NCBI GenBank assembly: GCA_011391155.1
Contig: JAABRA010000110.1
Coordinates: 1-64,000 of the forward strand
DNA from: Burkholderiales bacterium
Lineage (GTDB): Bacteria > Pseudomonadota > Gammaproteobacteria > Burkholderiales > Burkholderiaceae_C
DNA length: 64,000 nucleotides
Reading direction: 5' to 3'
Positions 16,699 to 24,868 of the stretch are shown in pieces (the stretch's first letter is position 1; each line of letters begins with the position of its first letter). The notes under the pieces were generated by a model. It was not told the DNA's origin and made no database searches. It was given only the letters and a program-made list of their open reading frames with translations. The position numbers were made by a program, and so were the translations under genes.

Positions 16699-18369
16699 CT
16701 ACCCTTCAGAGTTCAAGGTTTCAATCTGATCGATATATTGCTCGTAAGCCTTCAGAAACGCGGCACCGAACAAGGCATTGAAATCGTCTTCGGCCTCGGT
16801 GGCTAACTGCTGGTAGAGCGCCTGAAAGAGCTCCCAGAGCTTGGCCTTGCGGGTAGCCGGAATCAGATTGGACAGTGTTGATCGACCGGCCAGTTTGCTT
16901 TCGAGGGCCGCAGGGTCAAATCGCTTCAGTACACCTGCCAAGGCGGCCTCCATGCCCGCCATGATGCCGAGCTGGTGGGCTCTCAAATCATCGAACGCGT
17001 CGCGCATGGACTCCACCGGGGGCATGAATCCACTCACCTTGGGGCCCAGCAAATACTGTAGAGCCACTTCAACGCTAGGCGAAAATTTCAGCGGATTGTT
17101 CGATTTGGAAACGATCATGGTGACTTCCGCCCGGACCTCGCGCTTCAGACTGGCACGCGCGGCAAGCAACTCAATCGATCCTTTGGTCGCTCCACGAAGC
17201 AATTGCCCCAGCAGTCGCATCAATTCCGGGCTTAGGGACTGGATTCGCAAATCTGGTGTGCCGAGCCCCTCCACCAGCGCTGCCAGGAGTTCCGCGTCCC
17301 TGGCAGGTGCGGCCTGCGGTGCTGGCGAAGGGAACGCGCTGACGACCTCCGGGCCCTCAAACTTACGAGCCGAACCAGCAGGCAGCAGGTCATCGGTTTC
17401 GATGGTGCGACTGGACGGCGCCGGCTCGCTTGCTGGCGCAGCGGTGCCGAAACTCTTGGCTTCCCGTGAGCCACTGTCCCAGGAAAAGACAGGAGCCGAA
17501 AGACCAGGATTTTCCACGGTGGGCCGACTTTTTGGTGCCTGCTTCGCTTCGACCCAAGGCATCTGCAGATCAGAAACGTGGTCTGCCTCGGTTCTGATCC
17601 CGGCCTTCGGCCCGTCCTGCAAGGACCGGAAAGGGTCCGATGCGGCACTGGTGTTGGGCATCGCCACCGGTGTTGCGAGGCTTGAATTAGCGAAGGGATC
17701 ACTTGTTGAAGGGCCGCTGCCCAAGCCAAACAGCGCGTCCAGAGAGTCTTCCTGAGTGGCTCGGCTCACGGCCAGATCCGAGAGGCGTGCCGCTCCCTGA
17801 CTTGTTGCCTGCCCCATTCCGCTGGAGCCTGAACCGATGCTGAATGGATCGGGGGGGGAAAGCTTTTCGAAAGGATCCCAGTCATCGGGAATTCCCTTGG
17901 CAGGCCCCTTCCCTGCCGGTTCCAGAAACGGTTTTGCCGCGCTCCTTGTGTCCATCGGACTTGGCCAGGGTTCACTGCTGGCCCGGGGCACAGGCGCGGC
18001 AGGCACGGGGCTTTGGCCGCCACCGAACATCGCCTCGAAAGGGTCGACCTTGACTGGTGATCGGTGCTCAGACACCGCGATGGTGTAACTTCCCATGCGG
18101 ATCTGATCGCCGTCGGCCAGCATCTGTTCGCTTCCGGACGCGACCTCCCGGCCATTCACCAGCACGGCGTTGCTGCCGCGTCCAGCCAGGGCATAACGAC
18201 CCCCGCGAAACACAATCTGCGCCTGGACCCGGGAAATGGTGCGCTCGGGATCCGGCAGTATCAGCTTGTTGGTCTCGGCCCGGCCGATGCAACCGCCAAG
18301 TTCGTCAAAAGAACATGCCAGATTTGCGACCGGTGTCCCGTTGAAACTGGTAACAGTCAGCGTAATCAT
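16699..18369 (-). CDS. tagH: T6SS FHA-domain protein TagH with multiple DPF motifs
   Basis: This 556-residue protein has an N-terminal forkhead-associated domain (about 1-100; GCIGRAETNKLILPD, ERTISRVQAQI, GSNAVLVNG), which binds phosphothreonine peptides. A long low-complexity linker (100-345) contains five DPF tripeptides (109-111, 165-167, 174-176, 224-226, 245-247), three of them preceded by Asp or Ser. The C-terminal part (about 360-556) matches the TagH C-terminal region (LLGQLLRGATKGSIELLAAR, YLLGPKVSGF). FHA proteins of this type read kinase marks and promote T6SS assembly. Downstream is the phosphatase, 7 bp away. The DPF repeats are unusual and also occur at the TssL N-terminus. Confidence 0.9.
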   Translation of the reverse strand: MITLTVTSFNGTPVANLACSFDELGGCIGRAETNKLILPDPERTISRVQAQIVFRGGRYALAGRGSNAVLVNGREVASGSEQMLADGDQIRMGSYTIAVSEHRSPVKVDPFEAMFGGGQSPVPAAPVPRASSEPWPSPMDTRSAAKPFLEPAGKGPAKGIPDDWDPFEKLSPPDPFSIGSGSSGMGQATSQGAARLSDLAVSRATQEDSLDALFGLGSGPSTSDPFANSSLATPVAMPNTSAASDPFRSLQDGPKAGIRTEADHVSDLQMPWVEAKQAPKSRPTVENPGLSAPVFSWDSGSREAKSFGTAAPASEPAPSSRTIETDDLLPAGSARKFEGPEVVSAFPSPAPQAAPARDAELLAALVEGLGTPDLRIQSLSPELMRLLGQLLRGATKGSIELLAARASLKREVRAEVTMIVSKSNNPLKFSPSVEVALQYLLGPKVSGFMPPVESMRDAFDDLRAHQLGIMAGMEAALAGVLKRFDPAALESKLAGRSTLSNLIPATRKAKLWELFQALYQQLATEAEDDFNALFGAAFLKAYEQYIDQIETLNSEG

Positions 18370-18403
18370 CAGCGTGGAGTCCAGGTATTTGGGATATCAG
18401 GTT

Positions 18404-19201
18404 TCAGCGAAGGATGTGGCAACGCCCGTTCACCACCGCAACACGCACCGGCCACGCCGAAGACGTTCCATCGGGCGCAGGCAAGGTGCTCAGGATGGGG
18501 GCACCGTTACCACCCAGGCACTCTATCAGGCGCCCGCTGGCGCATCGCCTGAAGACGAACTCCGGTGCGCTGGGAATGGTCATTTTCAGTGCCTTTGTGG
18601 CATGAAGCAGATGCAGGCGCGAGCGCATGCGGGTCACGAGTTCAGCTACGGGCTGCCCATAGGATTGCCCCAGCTCTTCGATACGTAACCGGCTTGCTGT
18701 CAGGAACGATTCTGCATCGCCGCGCTGCAAATCCACCGCGATGCCCTGCAAAAATGCCGCAATCAGCGGCCGCTGGGCTTCAATATCCGTAATCTCGGGC
18801 ACGTCGAGCCAGCGCCAACGCGGAAACTTGACCGGCAATACGGCATTGCGCGTGAGGGTCAGCGGCGTCGTGTACACGTCGCCGACGGGCACGGCCCAGT
18901 CGATCTCCGCAACGGCGCGGGCGGTCAAAGCGCTTGCCACCTGGCCGGTACGCGGCACCAAAAGGCGAAAACTGACACCGACGGTATCGTCGGCAAGCTT
19001 GGGCGCGGTCGCTGTCGGTTGGCCCGGGGCGCCGGGATCAATGACCAAGCTGATTTCATTGTCACCCTCCAGCAGATATTCGTGCACCGGCATGCACAGC
19101 GCGCCCTCGTGCGGGCCCACCCGGCCAACGGGAATGTCGTTGAGCAAGACTTCCGCGCTGCACCCGCGGACATCGAGGCGAATGATCACCAGACGTTCCA
19201 T
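18404..19201 (-). CDS. Unrecognised T6SS-locus protein, 265 aa
   Basis: I do not recognise a named family. The N-terminal third looks like a beta-sandwich (VIIRLDVRGCSAEVLLNDIP, then MPVHEYLLEGDNEISLVI), reminiscent in pattern of galactose-binding or accessory carbohydrate modules, which is only a resemblance. The middle (about 120-200) is predicted helical, with TDIEAQRPLIAAFLQGIAVD and RLRIEELGQSYG. The C-terminus returns to strands. There is no signal peptide or membrane segment. Its start overlaps the stop of the 563-aa gene as TGATG, so the two are translationally coupled and probably interact. tagH follows after 34 bp. A T6SS assembly, effector-loading or regulatory accessory role is plausible from position only. 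Confidence 0.8.
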   Translation of the reverse strand: MERLVIIRLDVRGCSAEVLLNDIPVGRVGPHEGALCMPVHEYLLEGDNEISLVIDPGAPGQPTATAPKLADDTVGVSFRLLVPRTGQVASALTARAVAEIDWAVPVGDVYTTPLTLTRNAVLPVKFPRWRWLDVPEITDIEAQRPLIAAFLQGIAVDLQRGDAESFLTASRLRIEELGQSYGQPVAELVTRMRSRLHLLHATKALKMTIPSAPEFVFRRCASGRLIECLGGNGAPILSTLPAPDGTSSAWPVRVAVVNGRCHILR

Positions 19202-20892
19202 CAGCCCAGACTCCAGTCCACCAGCTTGACAGCGGGCAACAGTGACAAGGTCTGGCGGGTCTGGCCCAGCAGGGGATCATGAATGCACACAGGAACCGCT
19301 ACAGCTTCGCTGTCCAGTTGCGCATACCATTGCCAGCCGCTGCCGCCGCTGGTCCGGGGGCGCAGGCCTGCCTCGCCGACCATGGCCCCGGCGCACGGGC
19401 TCACCATGCTCCACACGGCGCCCTCCTCCACAGCCATCGGTTCGAATTCCAGGCGAAACTCGAAGCGCCAGCGAACAACGCTTGACAGCAATACCGGGAA
19501 CAAACCCGGCTCGACACGCTCGCGGACGATCGGCCCGGTCCCCGATGCCTTGCCCTGTACCAGAAGCCGCACCCGGGTTCGCGTAACGCCCAGAAGCACC
19601 TCGCCCGTCATGCACACATCCACATCGGTGCCCAGATCCAGGTCGCCGAGAACGCGCATCAGCGGCTGATTCGCCAGGCCGCCCGGCCCCTCACGCCAGC
19701 CCCAGGTCAGCGCCGCCCGGCCGCACAGCAAACCTGCTGTCGCCGTCATGGCGGACTCCGTGGTCGAAGCGCTCCACGCTTCAAACAACCGGTCCAGTCC
19801 CTGCGCCAGTTGCAGGTCGAGCCCGTCCTGAAAGCCCTTGACCCACAGGTGCGAGGGCACCAGATCGCCATCGCGCTCGATGCGGCAACGCGTCAACGCC
19901 GGGGGATCAGCCGCTGTCCGCCCGGCGACCCGGGGCCACTGCTGCACGGGACCCGGGTCGCGTTGCAGGGCAAACAGCCATTGATCAGCGAGGTAAGCCC
20001 AGAGATAGTTCTCTACGGGTCCGATCGGCACACCCTCGTCGCGCAACCCACAGGTATCGATGCGCAACAAAGACATCTGCGGCATCGTCTCCTCGATCAA
20101 GGTCACCCCCAAGGAGTTGGTGGCCGCAGGTGCAGTCCGCGCCTGTACGGGCCAGCTGACGGCACGGGCGTTGTGGCCGTTCCAGCGCGAAGAACCGTCT
20201 CCCGTTACATGGGTGACCCTCGGATGGTGGTCCTGATCGCAGACAGCATGGGTCAACAGCCTGACCTGCAAGCGGGCCGCAAACGCCAATTTGGGAGCCA
20301 TCGTCAGGACGCAGATGAGGGCCGGAATCTGATGCTGTGCGCCGATCCGCAACGACAAATCGAGATCCGGTATCGGCAGCCGCTGCCAGGTGCCGTCCAC
20401 GAGCCGGTACTCGCGTCGCCAATCGACCTCCAGCAGCCGGATGTCCACCGCCTCCACGTCGCACGCGGCACGGGCCGAGCCCACAAATTCGTCGTCAGCC
20501 TCATGATTGCCTGCTTCGAGCAAATCCATCACGTTACTGTCGCCGCGCAGCAACTGCCCACTGATCGAACCCGCATCGCTGACACGGCGTTTCAGCTCCG
20601 CCGCACCTTTGACCACAAGCTGGTGCAGCTTGACCCGTTCATCCAGCCGTTCATCGGCAAGCAGGGCCAGCGCCCACTCGTTCTCGGGCTTGCGTTCGAA
20701 ATTGGGCCCGAACGCGCAACACAGATTGAGAAAACGTGCCACTGACATGTCGTCGGCAATCTGGTGCGACGTTGCGTTTCGCGCCACCACGTCCACAAAC
20801 TCACCCAGCTGCCCGCCCAATCTGGCGCGAAGATCAATCCATTGATTCGCGACGAACTCGGTTAACTGCTGTTTCAGGTTCAAGAAATTCAC
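19201..20892 (-). CDS. Unrecognised T6SS-locus protein, 563 aa
   Basis: No known domain was recognised. It is a large soluble protein with no signal peptide or membrane segment. The N-terminal 130 residues are helical and compact (VARFLNLCCAFGPNFERKPE, LHQLVVKGAAELKRRV). The remainder is strand-rich with many Trp and Arg residues, and includes GPVENYLWAYLADQWLFALQ near the middle. The start is GTG with no strong ribosome binding site; the next Met lies well inside the conserved-looking N-terminal region. It is the first gene after vgrG (77 bp) and overlaps the 265-aa gene, so it probably belongs to the vgrG-tagH transcript. It is not DUF2169 or DUF4123 as far as I can see. Confidence 0.82.
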   Translation of the reverse strand: MNFLNLKQQLTEFVANQWIDLRARLGGQLGEFVDVVARNATSHQIADDMSVARFLNLCCAFGPNFERKPENEWALALLADERLDERVKLHQLVVKGAAELKRRVSDAGSISGQLLRGDSNVMDLLEAGNHEADDEFVGSARAACDVEAVDIRLLEVDWRREYRLVDGTWQRLPIPDLDLSLRIGAQHQIPALICVLTMAPKLAFAARLQVRLLTHAVCDQDHHPRVTHVTGDGSSRWNGHNARAVSWPVQARTAPAATNSLGVTLIEETMPQMSLLRIDTCGLRDEGVPIGPVENYLWAYLADQWLFALQRDPGPVQQWPRVAGRTAADPPALTRCRIERDGDLVPSHLWVKGFQDGLDLQLAQGLDRLFEAWSASTTESAMTATAGLLCGRAALTWGWREGPGGLANQPLMRVLGDLDLGTDVDVCMTGEVLLGVTRTRVRLLVQGKASGTGPIVRERVEPGLFPVLLSSVVRWRFEFRLEFEPMAVEEGAVWSMVSPCAGAMVGEAGLRPRTSGGSGWQWYAQLDSEAVAVPVCIHDPLLGQTRQTLSLLPAVKLVDWSLG

Positions 20893-20969
20893 CTAAATAG
20901 AAAGAGACGGAATCGAAGCAACGTGCCTGCTTGCATTGAACCAGACGATGAAAAAATGAAACACCCGAA

Positions 20970-23018
20970 TCAACCTGACGTCTTGGAGTCCTTGTATTCC
21001 AAGGCCTGAACGGGTCTTTCGACGTCCGATATCTTTGTCCCCTGGTTGTTATCTTCGCGGGCTTTCTCCAATGATTCCTTTTGCGCTTTTTTTCCCTTTT
21101 CCTTGGCACTGCCTGTATTGATATTGACCATAGTGCCCTTGATCGTGACGCCCGCGGGGCCCAATACGACCTCTGACCCCCCGGCTGACAATGTGATCCC
21201 TAGCGTGGATTCAATGACCACTTTGGTTTCTGCCTTGATGTACACCGCACCCTTTGTGGCAATCACAGAAATATCAGTCCCTGCTTCAATCTGTAGTCCT
21301 TTGCCGGATTTCTGGAAAATGGACTGTTCGACATCAATCTCCATGGCTCCATCACTCACCTTCAAGCTATAGGCTTTCTTGATCTCGGCGTAAAACCCAC
21401 CGTCGATCTTCTGCTTGAAGTCTTTCCCGATGTAACTGTCCTGATCGCCAGCGATTGAAATGACCGTGTCGTTTTTCACATTTTGAAAAAAATTTCTCTG
21501 GGCGTGCAACCAGATGTGTTCATTCCCCTTCTTGTCTTCGAAACGCAATTCGTTATAGGTATCCGCATTCCCTTTGGCACTTGAACGGCTCTTGGTCGTA
21601 CTGACGGTCTTGTTCGCCGGCAAATCGTAGGGCGGAATCTGCTCGCCGTTGTAGACCGAACCCACGATCAACGGCCGATCAGGATCCCCTTCCAGGAAAT
21701 CAACGACCACCTCCTGCCCGACGCGCGGCAGGGAAATCGCGCCCCAATTCTTGCCGGCCCAGGGGGTCGAGACGCGCACCCAGCAGGAGTTCAATTTGTC
21801 GTCCGCCTGGCCTTTTCCAGTTCCTTCCCGCTCCCAATGAAACTTGACTTTGACCCGACCGTGCTTGTCGGGGTAGATCTCCTCCCCTTCTTTCCCAACA
21901 ACGATGGCTGTATGCAAGCCCCCGACCACGGGCTTGGGCGAGGCTCTTTGTGGCCGGAAGATTTCAAGGGCTTGGATGGCCGTGAACTGGCACTGGACAG
22001 AGGTGTCGTCCTGCCCCGACTCGTATCCGCTCAGCCGAAGTTCCATGCAGGTGGACACGACTAGGTGCCGCACGTTCTGATCGTCGCGGGGATGTTTACG
22101 CAAGGTAAACAGATGCCCGCACGCCAGGCCAGACATTGCCCCGGAGCCCTGAACCAGGGTGACCCGCGCCTGAAGCTCTTCCATACGCAGTTTTGAATAC
22201 CGTTCCCCGTCGCTTGCCGAGACGTACAGGCCCGGATAGTCATAGACCTCCAGCACCGGCGTCGCCCCTCTTCGCACAGCATGCGCCGTTGTTTCCAGAT
22301 TTCCTTTGGGCTTCGTGAAATCGTAGTCGCGCAGGACCACTTTGCCCGGTTGAATCTCTTGGTCGGCCCGCCAGGTTGAGATGCCGTCGCCTGCATCCTG
22401 GCGGCCGGCTTTGTGGAAATCGAATTCCGCCTGAAAGGGGCTGGGTAGGTGCGCACTCGGACCATTCACAAACACCATCGTGTGTTTCTGAGCGGAGTGC
22501 TTGAAGTAATAATAGATGCCCTCCTGTTCCATGAGCCGGCTGACAAAATTGAAATCTGTTTCACGGTATTGCACGCAATAATCGTATTTGGGGAATTCCC
22601 CCGTGAGTTGCTGGAAGTCGCAATCAGGGCTGAAGGGCTCAAATACAATTTTCAGGATTTCCACGACCGTGAGCCCCTGGAAAACCCGCGTGTCGGTGCG
22701 CCGGGTCGCCAGCCAAAGCCATGGTCGCAGTACCAGGTGGTAGCCAAACACCTTGTCGACCTCTCCCACGACGCCCGTGGCGCATACGAGCCCGTGAAAA
22801 TGCCGCTTCACGCTACCGCTCTCCAGCAGGACGCAGGCAGGCTGGCCCAGGAGTTGGTGCGGCACGATGAATCCGCTGCTGGAGAGCGCTTCGATCTTGA
22901 ATTCGAACAGCTGCCCGAGCGCCTCGGTGGCGACCATGCCCTGAAACCGCAATGCGTCGATCCCGCCGCTGTCCAGGACCGTCGTCAGCGTCATTCTTGT
23001 CGGTGGTTTCGAAGCCAT
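20970..23018 (-). CDS. vgrG: T6SS spike protein VgrG (TssI)
   Basis: This 682-residue VgrG forms the trimeric puncturing spike on the Hcp tube. The gp27-like base is at the N-terminus (FQGMVATEALGQLFEFKIEA, YCVQYRETDFNFVSRLMEQE). The OB-fold/gp5-like region has the family marker VKVKFHWEREG, then WVRVSTPWAGKNWG and VVVDFLEGDPDRPLIVGSVY. A DUF2345-like beta-helix segment (about 560-635) precedes a short charged tail of about 45 residues. The tail is too short for an effector domain, so this is a structural VgrG that would carry cargo non-covalently. Start is ATG. The TPR-methyltransferase lies 111 bp upstream and the 563-aa unknown 77 bp downstream. Confidence 0.95.
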   Translation of the reverse strand: MASKPPTRMTLTTVLDSGGIDALRFQGMVATEALGQLFEFKIEALSSSGFIVPHQLLGQPACVLLESGSVKRHFHGLVCATGVVGEVDKVFGYHLVLRPWLWLATRRTDTRVFQGLTVVEILKIVFEPFSPDCDFQQLTGEFPKYDYCVQYRETDFNFVSRLMEQEGIYYYFKHSAQKHTMVFVNGPSAHLPSPFQAEFDFHKAGRQDAGDGISTWRADQEIQPGKVVLRDYDFTKPKGNLETTAHAVRRGATPVLEVYDYPGLYVSASDGERYSKLRMEELQARVTLVQGSGAMSGLACGHLFTLRKHPRDDQNVRHLVVSTCMELRLSGYESGQDDTSVQCQFTAIQALEIFRPQRASPKPVVGGLHTAIVVGKEGEEIYPDKHGRVKVKFHWEREGTGKGQADDKLNSCWVRVSTPWAGKNWGAISLPRVGQEVVVDFLEGDPDRPLIVGSVYNGEQIPPYDLPANKTVSTTKSRSSAKGNADTYNELRFEDKKGNEHIWLHAQRNFFQNVKNDTVISIAGDQDSYIGKDFKQKIDGGFYAEIKKAYSLKVSDGAMEIDVEQSIFQKSGKGLQIEAGTDISVIATKGAVYIKAETKVVIESTLGITLSAGGSEVVLGPAGVTIKGTMVNINTGSAKEKGKKAQKESLEKAREDNNQGTKISDVERPVQALEYKDSKTSG

Positions 23019-23129
23019 GGTCCTGATCCTTTACAAGGTTGTGCAGTATCTCACCCGCTTGACCAAAGAGCCAACTGGTAATCCACGCCAACAACGGTTT
23101 CCTTCAAACGGCGCGGCGGGGCCAAATGC

Positions 23130-24488
23130 TCAAGTGCCGTCGGCCCGGGCACAGATCAGCCATCCCGCCACCGGCTTTCCACTTTCAAAGCGCAGTTCAA
23201 CTTCCCGAAGCGTGATCTGTCTGAATCCGGCGCTGAGCAGGGCTGACTCGATGTAGTCCCGCGAATGGCTGTAGCGCCCGTGGGCCTGCAACTTGAAAGC
23301 CTGCGCCTCAGGATGCGCCTCGACGGTGAAGACCCAGTATCCGCCAGTACGCAGCACACTTATGACGCCCGCGAAGGCCTCGTCAAGCCGGCCGAAATAA
23401 CAAAGGGTGTCGGCCGAGACCACGAGATCGTAGACATCATCACGTTGCTCCAGAAACGCAACCAGTTCAGCCTTCACCAGCCGGTCATAGACGGCCCTGG
23501 GCCGTGCCAGATCCAGCATCTTGGCCGAGAGATCCACACCGGCCATGGCGCTTGCATAGGGCCGCAACAGGGGGCCGCAAAGGCCGGTGCCGCAGCCCAC
23601 GTCCAGAATGTTCCACTGGCGCCGGGGTTCGCCCGCAACGTGGGCAACGGCCTCCAACACCCACTGCGGCGCCCGGTAGCCCAGGGCAGCGAGCTGGGCA
23701 TCGAAGGTTCTGGCAAAACCGTCAAACTCCTGTTCCACATAGGCATCTGATGCCCTTTGCGGCACTTCGGCGCCACCAAAGGCGGCCAGAAAGTGTTGCG
23801 CCATGGCGTCGTCGGGCGCCAGCGCAACCCATTCGCGGCAGGTCTTCAGGCCGTCTGCCATTCGCCCTGCACTGGCGTAGGCGACCGCCATAAGGCGACG
23901 AATGCGGTTGTCGGCCGGCTTGAGTGCCAACGCATCAGCAAAGTGCGAAAAGGCCTCTGGCATGCGCCCCAGAGATGTATACAACCGGGCCAGATTGGTG
24001 TGAGCGTCACCAAATTTCGGGTCCGCCGCGACGACATGCTTGAGCATTTCTTCAGATTCCACGGGCCGATCCAGCTTGCGCAGCAAGAGCCCGAGGTTGT
24101 TGCACGCCGCCAGATTGCCGGGGTCCAGTTCGACGCAACGGGCATAGGCTCTGACGGCATCATCAAACTGATCGTGCCGCAACAGGACGTTGCCGAGGTT
24201 GTTATGCCATGAGGCCACCGAGGGATCCAGATCGATGGATTTGCGGACCAACTCCAGGGCTATGGCATCATTTCCACGCTGATGCTCCAGCACACCCAGG
24301 AAATGCAGGGCATTGGCATTGCCGGGCTCGAACTGCAAGAGGCTGCGATAACACTTCTCGGCTTCGTCGAGCCTCTCGTCGCGGTGCAGGCGGATGGCGA
24401 AAGCCAGCAGTTCGGGAATCGTCATCTCGACTTCTTCGGGCTTCAGCGCACGGACTTCAACAGAGTCTGGATCAGGGTGTTCGGTCAT
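23130..24488 (-). CDS. TPR protein with C-terminal SAM-dependent methyltransferase domain
   Basis: This 452-residue protein has about five tetratricopeptide repeats (roughly 25-235; for example SWHNNLGNVLLRHDQFDDAV and ACNNLGLLLRKL) followed by a class I methyltransferase domain (about 265-450). SAM motif I is ILDVGCGTGLCGPLL (294-308), with VDLSAKMLDLARPR and VVSADTLCYFGRLDEAF further on. TPRs usually bind a partner, so it probably methylates a protein bound by the repeats, possibly a secretion component or effector. The substrate is unknown. It is the first minus-strand gene left of the divergent sheath paralogue and reads towards vgrG. There is no signal peptide. Confidence 0.85.
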   Translation of the reverse strand: MTEHPDPDSVEVRALKPEEVEMTIPELLAFAIRLHRDERLDEAEKCYRSLLQFEPGNANALHFLGVLEHQRGNDAIALELVRKSIDLDPSVASWHNNLGNVLLRHDQFDDAVRAYARCVELDPGNLAACNNLGLLLRKLDRPVESEEMLKHVVAADPKFGDAHTNLARLYTSLGRMPEAFSHFADALALKPADNRIRRLMAVAYASAGRMADGLKTCREWVALAPDDAMAQHFLAAFGGAEVPQRASDAYVEQEFDGFARTFDAQLAALGYRAPQWVLEAVAHVAGEPRRQWNILDVGCGTGLCGPLLRPYASAMAGVDLSAKMLDLARPRAVYDRLVKAELVAFLEQRDDVYDLVVSADTLCYFGRLDEAFAGVISVLRTGGYWVFTVEAHPEAQAFKLQAHGRYSHSRDYIESALLSAGFRQITLREVELRFESGKPVAGWLICARADGT

Positions 24489-24868
24489 TGCTGCATCGTA
24501 CCGATTCTGGCGTCAGAGGCAAAGTTGCATGCAAAGAACTTGCCTGCTCATACACGACAACGCCGGCAAATAGTAATCAATATTGATAGCAAACTATGAC
24601 CATATCACGATGGGATTGTGTGAAAATAATCAATATTTCATTGGCGAACCGGGTTTGAACGTCGCCAAGGGCTTCGGGCTGGCCGGGGCCTGTGCCTTCA
24701 TGTCCGCAAAGCAGGGTGGCGTCGCGTTCAGGGCCGCTGCCACGTGCGTTGTTGCCGTGGGAACGGCGAAAAGCCTTGCGTCTGGCCTGACCCTGTCGCA
24801 AACTGCGCGGCACGACCGGCCATTTCATGCCCCAAGCGGCGGGCACATCCTTAGGAACGGAGCCAGTG
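24489..24868. other. Divergent intergenic region with a dispersed repeat
   Basis: These 380 bp separate the TPR-methyltransferase (minus) from the TssBC paralogue (plus), so promoters for both should be here. The left part is AT-rich and carries one copy of the GGTCATT/GCTAT repeat. The right part is GC-rich and holds the GGAG ribosome binding site of the paralogue at 24859-24862. A small open frame through the middle shows no family resemblance. Confidence 0.5.
24573..24605 (-). repeat. Dispersed GGTCATT-GCTAT repeat, copy 1
   Basis: On the minus strand this reads atatggtcatagtttgctat followed by caatattgattac. It shares the GGTCAT...TTTGCTAT core with the copies at 41569, 46145 and 59231. 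The 3' half contains the perfect palindrome ATCAATATTGAT. It lies in a divergent promoter region. Confidence 0.65.
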
